Assembly (NCBI RefSeq): GCF_002994745.2
Contig: NC_037090.1
Coordinates: 42,494,001 to 42,558,000, forward strand
Length of the DNA stretch: 64,000 nucleotides
From: Rosa chinensis
Taxonomy: Eukaryota; Streptophyta; Magnoliopsida; Rosales; Rosaceae
Reading direction: 5' to 3'
Positions 1 through 11,047 of the stretch are shown here, one piece after another; the stretch's first letter is position 1; the number at the start of each line of letters is the position of its first letter. The position numbers were made by a program, and so were the translations under genes. The notes under the pieces were generated by a model that ran no database searches, was not told where the DNA came from, and saw only the letters and a list, made by a program, of their open reading frames with translations.

Positions 1-2090
1 TCTATTCCGGGGATTGAGGGTACACCTGTCAATGTAGGACAATATAAACAATTAAAATAAAACAAAGTATAATATTTACACAATATAAACACAATTTACG
101 ATTTAAGGGGGGTGTTTTAGGTTTTGGTTTTCGAAAATTAAAAGAAAGAATAAAACTAAGTATAAACAAAAACACAAATACAAGAATGATATGTAAGAAA
201 CAAAGATTAAAACCAAGTTCATGATTGAATTCGAATTAACTTCATATTGTTCTTCCAAGTCATGTGAAAGGAGTTGATCATGTGAAACATTCGAAAGCAA
301 ACGATTTCCCATATTTTACTTTTCAACGCTAATTAATCTAAATGAAAGCACATAGATTAATCCTATCAAACATGTAATCAAACCCTAGAAAGCTAGTCAA
401 TCATACATGTTCAACGCAAGAAGTTCAAGGAAAGGCTATCAACTCAAGTGTACAACTTAGTATGAATAAGTTCACCTAATTGCAATCCTCTTCAATTGAA
501 TTCGATTTTTGTCCAAAACCTTTACTACTTTGATTCAAGTTTACACAAAACGAAAAGTCGATTTCATGTTCTTAAACCTAGCACCAATTATATCAAAACC
601 CTAAGTGTTTGCAACCACATAAGATTAAAATACAAAAGTTATCTATAAAGCAAATTCAATCGAACAATCACACATAAGCAACTATGGAATCACAACATAG
701 AAATCGAAAATCCTTTATTCAATCATAAAATTTCAGATTATAAACCTTGTTCAAACATCAATGTCAACTAGAAACAATTCTCACGAAACAAAGCAAGATT
801 ACAAAGAAAGAGGTTGAATTACACCGTGAGATGGAGATGGGGATGAAGGATGAAACGTTATGGATTCTTGAATCTCGAAAGCAAGCTTCAAGGTGGAGGA
901 TGGATGATGATGCTCACGGCTCCTTCTTCTTCTTCTTCTCCCTTGCTTGAAACGTTGAATGCACTAGAGGATGGAGAGAGCTTTCGCGTAGAGAGAATTT
1001 TCTGAATTATGGGGTGTTGGTTGGAACGTCTAGGGTGAGTGTATATATAGGGAACGGCATGTCTTGGCTTCCAAGCCGTGAGTTTTCTGATTTATTTACC
1101 AAGGAATTAAATTAATAATTCCACATGCCTTCCACCAATGAGAAATTGCCAAGTAAGCCCTAGTGTGTCATCCAACCAATCATAAAATTCCAAGGAGATA
1201 CCCTAATATATTCTTGCCGAAATTCCTTGAATATTTTCTGATTTTCTTCTTGATATTTCGGCCAAAACATGCTTAGGGTTTCTAGGAATGAACCTAGACG
1301 CAATTTGGTCTCTTTCTTGATTTCTTTCCTTAAACTCCACCCTAGAAAATCTCTTGCGTAATCTTTGATTCTTCCCTTGATTTTTCACGCCACTTTTGCC
1401 TCCTCCTTTTGATTTTCACGGCAATACAACCCTAGGGTTTCCTCCATGCGTCACAAACCCTAATTCCATGGGCTTTTGATGGGCCTTGATCCATTTTGCC
1501 GAAAATCCATAGAGTTCTTGGGCCTCGTTGCTTCAACTTCAAGTCTTCTCATCTTCCAACGCAAAACTCATTATTTTTCCATTTCTTTTTCATGGTTGCG
1601 TTGGAAACTTGCTCGGAAAGCCTTCCTCCATTTCGCAGGGTTTCCTAGTTGGATTAGGAAAGCTTGTTTCTTCATTTCTGCTCAAATGTGTGGCCCAATT
1701 CTTCTCATATTCGTTCGTCTTGATGTTCGCAAGCTCCTCTTTCCATTCGTGCATTCATTTCCACTTTTTAGCTCGGAGGTCCTGAAAATAGAAACTAATA
1801 TGAAAAATGGAAACTTACCTAATTTGAAAAATAGAAACTTTCTAAAATTGAGAAATGGAAAGTTTCTAAAAATGAAAAATAGAAACTTACTAAAAATGAG
1901 AAATGAGAAATGAGAAATGAAAAATGAGAAATGAGAAATGAGAAATGAAGACAAAAATGGAAACTTTCTACAATAAGGAACTTTCCCAATCAAAGAATGG
2001 AAACTTTCCCAAACAGGGATTTTTCAAGGAAATGGCGCAGAAAAATGTAGGGAAATGCAGTTAAAACGTCGCATTAAAATGCTCCTATCA
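1..2090 (-). mobile_element. E12: family-B Athila LTR, cut by the window start
   Basis: This is a minus-strand LTR. Its 5' terminus (GCTCCTATCA on the plus strand) is at 2081-2090, and its U5 end runs off the window with the CCGGGGATTG motif visible near position 8. The U3 holds degenerate A-rich repeats around 1790-1990. The flank at 2091 (AGGGT) continues directly as 3' internal sequence of E2, so this copy inserted into E2. It is either a solo LTR or the 5' LTR of an element lying to the left. It is most similar to the E10 LTR at 52859, which has the opposite orientation and is therefore a separate insertion. Confidence 0.85.
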
Positions 2091-2118
2091 AGGGTAACCA
2101 CCATAGCCAAACAAGCAT

Positions 2119-2370
2119 GTGTCCCCATCTGTGCCCGTCGTGGGACTCCTTAGAATGAACCCCTTTGAGCCTACGTTGAAAACCTTTGTTTCATCACCCT
2201 CACTACCCTACCATGAGCTTAGTACAGGATATGTCTACCCTTGTCTTAGGGACTTAGTAGAGCATGACATAGTATGTAGGGGTGACGATGAAAGACAAGT
2301 GTGGGGTGGGGAAAATCCAAGAAAAAAAAAGAAGAGAAAGAAAAAAAAATTTGCCGTAAAAAAAAAATGA
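2119..2370 (+). other. Small open frame in the E2 3' region (83 codons)
   Basis: This frame starts MSPSVPVVGLLRMNPFEP and ends in a lysine-rich tail read from the purine tract. Near-identical frames occur at 36362-36613 (E8), 21499-21735 minus (E7) and 49771-50028 minus (E1). Family B keeps the same nucleotide region, but its frame is broken just after the VPVVGL part. It lies where some Athila elements carry an env-like gene, but I see no signal peptide or membrane segment. It may be a chance frame in conserved non-coding sequence. Confidence 0.25.
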
Positions 2371-2674
2371 AAAAGAAAGAAAGAAAAGCGGCAAAAGAGA
2401 AGAAAAATTGAAAAGAAAACTCTTGGGAAATTGTTCAAGTGTGGTTTTGGACTTTCAAATTTGTAGAAGGCTCAAAGTTGAAAATTATGCCTTTGTCCAT
2501 TCCCATGTTGGTTAGAGTGAAGGTTTGGCCCAAAACAATGATATTTGGCCTACAAAAAATGATGACATAAGGTGGTCCTTATATGCTCTGCTAGGTCCTT
2601 AGGATTTTTGTATCCTTAATCTTCATTTCGAAAACCCTAGCTTAGCCCCATTACAACCAGTTTTAAGTGCTGAC

Positions 2675-2986
2675 TTGATCCTTGAGATGGGCAGTCTTTG
2701 GTTAGTGGAGTCAGGTAGGCAGTCGAGCTTATGGTTTAGGTCCATTTGTGTACTTAGTCATTTCATGAGGTCTTTAAAAATTCTTCACAAAATACGTTTA
2801 TTGATGAAATATGCAAGCTGTTTGTTGCCTTACAATTTATTCTCTTGCATATACTTGAGTGTGAAGCTTTTAAGCATAGCCATTTCTGAGAGAAAAATCG
2901 AGAGTATGCCTTGTGAGTTTGGATTGGACTTGTTCGAAACGTGCTATCATTCAATGTATAACTTAAGTTCTCCACATCTTACTTAG
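2675..2986 (+). other. Small open frame in the E2 3' region (103 codons)
   Basis: This frame starts MILEMGSLWLVE. It recurs at 36923-37234 (E8) and 49150-49461 minus (E1). In E7 it is split by a frameshift into 20951-21166 and 20854-21048. It contains a mildly hydrophobic stretch with cysteines but no clear topology. Loss in E7, the only complete element, argues against an essential role. It could be a remnant of an env-position gene or a chance frame. Confidence 0.25.
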
Positions 2987-3176
2987 TCATATGAGTGTCA
3001 CATGTTTATTAACCATGGAATTATCTATGCGATTTTGATTAAGTGTTTAACGTGAAAGCCATGAGTTTGGAGTCTCTGAGACAACAGTTAGGGGAAGTAG
3101 AGTCATTTACATGTGCTTTTTGTCTAGTCTTTGTTCTGTTTTGTATTTTTGTTTTGCTAAGGGACTAGCAAAAGCT

Positions 3177-3189
3177 AAGTGTGGGGTAG
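3177..3189 (+). other. Polypurine tract of E2
   Basis: The sequence AAGTGTGGGGTAG lies immediately before the 3' LTR that starts with TGATAGG at 3191. This is the expected position for the plus-strand primer of reverse transcription. Confidence 0.8.
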
Positions 3190-3190
3190 T

Positions 3191-4838
3191 TGATAGGAGC
3201 AAAAAGTGTGATGATATTATTGAATATGTGCCCCATTTTAGCCTTGTTTCTCCCTTAAGTTTAGTGGTTTTAGTCATTGAATCGTTTTTAGAGTCTTGTT
3301 GAGTGTTTGGAGTGAAATAGGCGGAAAAAGTAAAATTCATGAAAAATCCTAGCTGGATCAGGATTCCTAACTGTCAACTGTTTTTGCGGTCTTTACATTT
3401 TATTTTCTCTAGAAAATTCTGATATTCTCCTGCTTGTTGTAGGAAACCTTGCCTGGTGGAACTCTTGGAAACAGCAATGATTGAGTCATAAAATAAAGCA
3501 TTAAGATATTTGACCAAGCAATGAAGAAGGGGAATAAAGGAGAAAGACGTTTTCAGTTGGGGAATAAAGGAGAAAGATGTTTCAGCTGGAAAATAAATAA
3601 AGGAGAAAGATGTTTCAGCTGGAAAATAAATAAGAGAAAGACGTTTCAGCTTGGAAATTAAAGGAATTGCCCCATTATGAGAGGAGTTAAGGCCATAAAA
3701 GAGACGTTTCAGTTGGGAAAGCCAACCAATGCTCCCCTATAAATAGGCAACGTCCAGAACTGAATTTGCATCACTTCCCAGCCAAGATCATTCCAAGACT
3801 ACCCAATTCACTCCTCAAACCTCCATATCTTACAAGACCGTGACACCATCCATCCATCAATCTACAAAGCTCTTAGGCGCAGAGTCAAGGACGCTCCACC
3901 ACCACAGTAGAGACGAGTTATCACCGTGTTGCTAAGCCGCTGAGGAAAGCTTCAAAGTGTAACTATGACTCTACTTACAAATTTTATTTCGGTTTTGTGT
4001 GTTTCAATTTGCAAGTTGTGTAATTGGAGACAAGGATTTTTCAGAATATTTTTATTAATATTTTTGAGATTTTCAGTTTATTATTGAGTTAATTTCGAGA
4101 ATTCTTTTATGATGCATGTTACAATCTTGTGCCCTTTTACGTGTTTAGGTAATTTTCGGAGTTAGGTTAATAAGTTTGCATGCTAGAATAACGGTGAGAG
4201 TTCTTGTGTGTTTGCTTAATTTGCCAAGAGTAATTGTTATTTGTTAAGACGCTGAGTTAAACAAGTAGTAATTAGTTCTAAAAAGTGGTATAAACTATGT
4301 TCAATGGTTAAACGATTCTGGAAATTACGTGTTAAATTCTATGTCTAATGGTTAATTTGCACGTGTGAGTTGATTCGAGGGTTAGATAATACTACTAGTT
4401 AAGAGAACTACGCTGAGTGTTTTCGAAAATTAGTAGTATTAGGCTTGGTAAGGACTTTTCCGATCCATGCCTACATTAGAACGAATCAGATAACTGGATT
4501 GATCCGCTGAGGCTTTTCATTTGGGCTCTTATCTAGGCATTAAAGATGGGCACATTTTTGTAGCATGTTGAAATGGATTTTCTGTTTTTACACTTAGTAA
4601 TTTCCAAGTGGTATTGGTCGAGGTTAGGGAAGTCGATCATTGTATATAGGTTTATTTTTTTTGTTTTTATTTTAAGTAGATTAGGAACCAAATTCAAAAA
4701 CCCCCATTTTATTCTTTTATTTGTTAATTGACCTTTTTGTGTAGGTGTACCCTACAATCCCCGGACTGAACGATCCCTGCTTATCCTATACTGACAACTA
4801 CATTTTGCAGGGTTAAATTGTGAGGCTATTTCAGTAGC
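3191..4838 (+). mobile_element. E2: 3' LTR, family A, split by E3
   Basis: The LTR starts TGATAGGAGCAAAAA. It has about four to five imperfect 30-bp U3 repeats built around AGACGTTTCAG (about 3528-3660), a CCAAT-like motif and a TATA box CTATAAATAG at 3737-3746, then a long AT-rich R/U5. The insertion of E3 interrupts it four bases before its end: the last bases ATCA are at 48466-48469. The left target-site copy is GTAGC (4834-4838) and the right is GCAGC (48461-48465), one mismatch. Confidence 0.9.
3737..3746 (+). promoter_or_regulatory. TATA box in the E2 3' LTR
   Basis: CTATAAATAG lies downstream of a CCAAT-like motif and is present at the same place in every family-A LTR here. In a 3' LTR it could drive transcription into the right flank. 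Confidence 0.6.
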
Positions 4839-7020
4839 TGATGCGCTTTGTGCAAGCGCATAATTTAACCCTATAAATATCGTTAGTAGTATAAGCAAAT
4901 AGGGATCGTTCTATTCCGGGGATTGAGGGTACACCTGTCATTGTCAAACAATTAAACAATTAAAATTAAAACAAAGTATAATAGTCACAAAGATATTCAC
5001 AAGTATAAACATTATTTACGAAAAAGGGGGTTTTGGATTTTGATTTTTCGAAAATAAAACTAAGTTAACAAAACAATTAAAATGCAAAAACGTAAATACA
5101 AAGATGGAATGAGAGAACAAAGATCAAAATCGAAACATATGATTAAAATTGACTCAAACCCTAATATTGTTCATCTAAGTCATGAGAAAGGAGTTGATCA
5201 TGTGAAACATTCGAAAGCAAATGAATTCCCATTTTTTACTTTTCAATGCTAATTAACCTAAGCGAAAGCACCTAGATTAATCCTATCAAACATGCAATCA
5301 AACCCTAGAAAGCTAGTCAATCATGTCATGTTTAACGCATTACACATAGAGAAAGGCTATCAACTCAAGTGTACCAATTATATCGAAACCCTAAGTGTTT
5401 GCAACCACATAAGATTAAAATACAAAAGTTATCTATAACGCAAATTTAATTAAACAAACCCACATAAGCAACTCTCGAATCACAATAATATGAATCTGAA
5501 AATTCTCAATTAATCATAAAAATTCCAGAAATTAATATTTGTTCAAACACATATGTCAACTAGTTCATAACCAACGAAATTCAAAGCAAAGGTTACAAAG
5601 GAGAATCGGATTACACCGTGGATGGAGGATGAAGATGGATGATTAACGTTGTGGTCTCTTGAATCTCGAAAGCAAGCTTCAAGAATGGAGATGGATGATG
5701 GATGCTCACGGCTATGCTTCTTCTCCCTTGGCCTTGCTTGAACTCGTGGAGATGACTAGAGGATGGAGAAACTCACGGCTATGCTAAGAAGATTTTCTGA
5801 TTTTTTTCTAAAGTGTAAATTGTATGGGGGAGAGGAACCCTTGACGTTGAGAAAAGGGGAGAATATATAGGGGCATGGCTAGGGTTCTCCAAGCAATCAG
5901 AAATTTCCACATCACTTCAACCAATGGTATGATGCCAAGTAAGCCTTGTGATGTGGTCCAACCAATCGTAGAATGCCAAGTAAGCCTTGGTGTGTCATCT
6001 AACCAATCAAAACTCTCCAAATTAATTCCCTAAATTCCTTTAATATATATCCTTGCCGAAATTATATATGGATTTTCTGATTTTCTTCATTAATTTCGGC
6101 CAAGAATATCTTAGGAGAGAGTAATTGCCGAAATTCCATAAATAAATTCTGATTTGCTTCACCAATTTCGGCCACAAATATCCTTGGGAGAGTAATTGCC
6201 GAAATTCCATAAATAAATGCTGATTTGCTTCACCATTTTCGGCCAAAAATCACATTTAAATCTTCCAAGAATATCTCTTTGCCCTTAAAAATCTCCCTTG
6301 AATTACTCCAATCAAAATCTTCAATTATATTTTCAGATTTTCATGTTGCCTCCTCCTTTTCCTCTTTGTATTTTACGGCAAACACATATATATTCTCCAA
6401 AAATATCTCTCATGTGTCACAAACCCTAATTTCCATGGGCCTTTATCCATTTGCCGAAATCCATAACCTCTTGAGAGTTCTTGGGCCTTTGTGCGTCACC
6501 TTCAAGCCATGTCATCTTCTAATGTCTTCAAGAAGCTTCTTTCAATGCCATGACACTTCATTTTTCTGCTTTCCTTTCTTGGTTGACTCAAGAGTCTTGT
6601 TTTGGCAGGGTTTCCTCTTCTGGACAAGGTTTCCTGGTTGAAACAGGATTTCCTGGTTGAACCAGGAAAACTTCATTTCTTCTTTTCAGCTTATTTATGC
6701 ACCCCTTTGTATCTCATTTTGTCTCCTTCCAACATTGGCGAGCTCCTCTTTCCATTTGTGAGTTCAATTCAGCTTATTTATTCCAAAAACCTGAAAATAG
6801 AAGCTTTCTAAAATAAGAAATGGAAACTTTCTTAAACTAAAATGGAAACTTTCTAAAAATGGAAAATGGAGAATAGAAACTACAAAACGGAAACTTTCTA
6901 CAATTAGGAACTTTCCCATTCGAAGAATGGAAACTTTCCTAAACAGAGTTTTATTAAGGAAATAACGCAGAAAATATAGGGAAATAACGGTTAAAACGTC
7001 GCATTAAAATGCTCCTATCA
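4839..7020 (-). mobile_element. E3: 3' LTR, family B
   Basis: It runs from TGATGCGC (LTR 3' end on the minus strand) to GCTCCTATCA, 2182 bp. Compared with the E3 5' LTR it lacks about 132 bp, joined at about 5375 between GTGTAC and CAATTATATCG. A TATA-like ATATATAGG is near 5873. About 70-bp imperfect repeats with the motif TTGCCGAAATTCC lie at 6050-6250, and A-rich GGAAACTTTCTA repeats lie at 6790-6940. Confidence 0.9.
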
Positions 7021-9228
7021 ATTCCCCCACACTTAGCTTTTGCTAGTCCCTTAGCAAAATCACACAAAGACTCAACTAAGACTCAACGAAAATTTAAAGA
7101 CTCTACACAAACAATGACTCTACTGCCCTTCAACTTTTTGTCTCAGAAATCTCTTACTTTCACAACATCAAGATTAGCACTCCACCAAGAATCAATGGTT
7201 AGGCATTCGAGAGTTAATTAAAACACATAATTTACATATACACAAGTAAGACTTGGTTGGAACAATGGTGATGGTTTCTGTTAAGCATGCTTCAAACAAG
7301 TATGATTCAAATCCTCACAAGGTGTATCCACTCTTTCTTTTCTCAGAATTCAAGGCAATGCTTAAAAGTTTATAATCACTCAATTATATGTGAGAGAAAA
7401 TATTTTGAGGCAATCAAATAGCTCACATATATAAGAAACGAAAAGCACTTTGTGAATATAATTTTTTTTTTTTCAAAAGATCTCATGAAAGATACCAACT
7501 ACTTGCACGGATGGACCCAAGCCATAGGTTCAACTCTTGTAACTCATCTCCACATCAAAGGTTGTCCCATCTTAAGGATCAAAAAGGTCTTATTAAGGGT
7601 TGTAATGGGGCCAAGGCTCAAGGTTTTAAGAAATGAAAGGGTAAGGAATTTAACAAAGTGTCCTAAAAACCTAGCAGAGCTCATGTAACTGTAGAGACTT
7701 CTAGAAATCCACCAAGATATATCAAAACGTCCCATAGAAGTAAAGGGCCATATGTCTTCATGTTGGGCCTTAACTTCACTCTAAACTTCCTTTGAACTCT
7801 AGTGAATTGAACAAAGGCCAAATTTTTCTGTAATGGGCCTTCAATTTAAAACAAACTCCAAACTCACCAAGTATGGGGAACTAAAATCCATAGACATTTT
7901 TCTTTCTTTCTTTTTCTTTCTAGCCGTGTACAATTTTTTTTTTTTTTTCACGGCTTTCACATACATTTTTTTTTATGGACAAGTCTACCCCCACACTTGA
8001 ACTTTCACCTCTTCTCATCCTTCATCCTTAACGCCAAATCCTCAAGTAAAGTCCCAAAATATAGCTCCACTAAGTTTTTAGAACAAAGGGTTGGATTGTA
8101 ACTATACTAAGGTTCGGGGGTTAAGGATTTTAAGGGTAATGAAAGAAAAGGCTTAATGTAGGCTCAAAGGGGTTTATCTAGGGAGTCCCACGACCGGCAC
8201 AAATGGGGACACAAGCTTATATGGCAATGGTGGTAATTCCTAGGGTGCCTCTATCCTTTCCAGAATCAGGGCCATATATTGACAAACGTCTCAACAAGTA
8301 CAAGAGTGAATTCTAGCATTCTCTAGTCCATCAAACTTAATCTATGGCAAGCAATCAATCAAATGAAAGAATAATGAGATCATCAAAACATCGCCAAGAA
8401 ATTAAGAATATATTTTTCATTTATCACTCCAAGAAAAAGGGACATGGGCTCAAATATCTCACATGGGTTTTTATGAATCAAAACTCAACTTAACATGCTC
8501 ATATTCTGTACCAAGGTCACGAAATCCATATCCACTACACATGCATACATTTTTCATATATCTCAATTAACCAAAGAATACCATTTTAGAAATCATCTCA
8601 ATTTTGTGATCCTCTTTTAATCATGATTTCAGAGATATAGAATCATCCTAGACAGTTGAAAGGGCATCCTAAGACTCAAAACAAAAACAAAAGCAATGAA
8701 AATTTTTAAATTTTTGACATTTTTCACTTTTTTTGTATTTTTCAATATATGACTCAAGATAAAAGTGTAAATCCCTTCCCCCACACTTAAATATTGCATT
8801 GTCCTCAATGTAATCAATCATAAGCATGCAATGAAACAATTAAGCATATAGGAATGGAATTTACGAAAAGACTACAAAAATAAAGGAGAAAATTATAAAG
8901 TAAAAGAAATAGCGAAAGAGAAAGCAAATCTGTGTTATTGAAGACTCCTTCACAGCTGCTTCTGAATTGGGTTGCCTCCCAAGCAGCGCTTGAATTTAAC
9001 GTCTTTCAGCCAGACGGTACCTCCATTAAATAAAGTTAGTGACTATAATTAACAAAGAAATACAAAAAACAAAAAAAAAAATATATATATATATATAAAC
9101 AAGTATAACAAGTTAGTGAATTACAAACTACTTGTAATATTAACAAGTTAAGTACACAAGTTAACAAGTCAGTACATAAGACACAAGTTAAGTACACAAG
9201 TGAGTAAAAAAAAAAAACACGAAAAAAT
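7021..9228 (-). mobile_element. E3: internal region, non-coding only
   Basis: On the minus strand this is family-B 3' non-coding DNA. The PPT (ATTCCCCCACACTT on the plus strand) is at 7021-7034. Further PPT-like CCCCCACACTT copies are at 7988-7998 and 8778-8788, and an imperfect hairpin (ATTGCATTG, TCCT, CAATGTAAT) at 8793-8814. An AT dinucleotide run is near 9080-9098. The left end of the leader and the PBS are missing: the poly-A stretch at 9200-9228 joins straight to the 5' LTR. Confidence 0.85.
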
Positions 9229-11047
9229 TGATGCGCTTTGTGCAAGCGCATAATTTAACCCTATAAATATCGTTAGTAGTATAAGCAAATAGGGATCGTT
9301 CTATTCCGGGGATTGAGGGTACACCTGTCATTGTCAAACAATTAAACAATTAAAATTAAAACAAAGTATAATAGTCACAAAGATATTCACAAGTATAAAC
9401 ATTATTTACGAAAAAGGGGGGTTTTGGATTTTGATTTTTCGAAAATAAAACTAAGTTAACAAAACAATTAAAATGCAAAAACGTAAATACAAAGATGGAA
9501 TGAGAGAACAAAGATCAAAATTGAAACATATGATTAAAATTGACTCAAACCCTAATATTGTTCATCTAAGTCATGAGAAAGGAGTTGATCATGTGAAACA
9601 TTCGAAAGCAAATGAATTCCCATTTTTTACTTTTCAATGCTAATTAACCTAAGCGAAAGCACCTAGATTAATCCTATCAAACATGCAATCAAACCCTAGA
9701 AAGCTAGTCAATCATGTCATGTTTAACGCATTACACATAGAGAAAGGCTATCAACTCAAGTGTACAACTTAGTATGGAAAAGTCCACCTAATTGCAATCC
9801 TCGTTAATTAAATTCGATCTTTGTACAAAACCTTTACTACTTTGATTCAAGTTTACACAAAACGAAAAGTCGATTTCATATTCTTAAACCTAGCACCAAT
9901 TATATCGAAACCCTAAGTGTTTGCAACCACATAAGATTAAAATACAAAAGTTATCTATAACGCAAATTTAATTAAACAAACCCACATAAGCAACTCTCGA
10001 ATCACAATAATATGAATCTGAAAATTCTCAATTAATCATAAAAATTCCAGAAATTAATATTTGTTCAAACACATATGTCAACTAGTTCATAACCAACGAA
10101 ATTCAAAGCAAAGGTTACAAAGGAGAATCGGATTACACCGTGGATGGAGGATGAAGATGGATGATTAACGTTGTGGTCTCTTGAATCTCGAAAGCAAGCT
10201 TCAAGGTTGGAGATGGATGATGGATGCTCACGGCTATGCTTCTTCTCCCTTGGCCTTGCTTGAACTCGTGGAGATGACTAGAGGATGGAGAAACTCACGG
10301 CTATGCTAAGAAGATTTTCTGATTTTTTTCTAAAGTGTAAATTGTATGGGGGAGAGGAACCCTTGACGTTGAGAAAAGGGGAGAATATATAGGGGCATGG
10401 CTAGGGTTCTCCAAGCAATCAGAAATTTCCACATCACTTCAACCAATGGTATGATGCCAAGTAAGCCTTGTGATGTGGTCCAACCAATCGTAGAATGCCA
10501 AGTAAGCCTTGGTGTGTCATCTAACCAATCAAAACTCTCCAAATTAATTCCCTAAATTCCTTTAATATATATCCTTGCCGAAATTATATATGGATTTTCT
10601 GATTTTCTTCATTAATTTCGGCCAAGAATATCTTAGGAGAGAGTAATTGCCGAAATTCCATAAATAAATTCTGATTTGCTTCACCAATTTCGGCCACAAA
10701 TATCCTTGGGAGAGTAATTGCCGAAATTCCATAAATAAATGCTGATTTGCTTCACCATTTTCGGCCAAAAATCACATTTAAATCTTCCAAGAATATCTCT
10801 TTGCCCTTAAAAATCTCCCTTGAATTACTCCAATCAAAATCTTCAATTATATTTTCAGATTTTCATGTTGCCTCCTCCTTTTCCTCTTTGTATTTTACGG
10901 CAAACACATATATATTCTCCAAAAATATCTCTCATGTGTCACAAACCCTAATTTCCATGGGCCTTTATCCATTTGCCGAAATCCATAACCTCTTGAGAGT
11001 TCTTGGGCCTTTGTGCGTCACCTTCAAGCCATGTCATCTTCTAATGT
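9229..11047 (-). mobile_element. E3: 5' LTR, first part (U5 side)
   Basis: It begins TGATGCGC with a perfect 8-bp terminal hairpin (ATGCGCTT, loop TGTGC, AAGCGCAT) at 9231-9251. It stops at AATGT (11043-11047), where E4 is inserted, and resumes after E4 at 47966. Re-joined length is about 2.31 kb. Confidence 0.9.

Larger units (their letters stand above)
2091..3190 (+). mobile_element. E2: 3' internal non-coding region of a family-A element
   Basis: The sequence parallels E8 36331-37437 and the reverse complement of the E7 3' region. It holds the block GTGCCCGTCGTGGGACTCC (2131-2149), a purine-rich low-complexity tract (2319-2420), two small open frames (2119-2370 and 2675-2986) that recur in other family-A copies, and a PPT at the right end. 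The upstream part is cut off by E12. There is no pol sequence in this piece. Confidence 0.85.

Noticed and set aside
1454..1463. Interstitial telomere repeat
   Set aside because: AAACCCTAA occurs once per LTR and never in tandem, so it is at most a telobox.
6225..6641. Plus-strand open frame of 138 codons in the E3 LTR, recurring in part at 10747
   Set aside because: It lies antisense within LTR U3, recurs only because the LTR recurs, and shows no domain.
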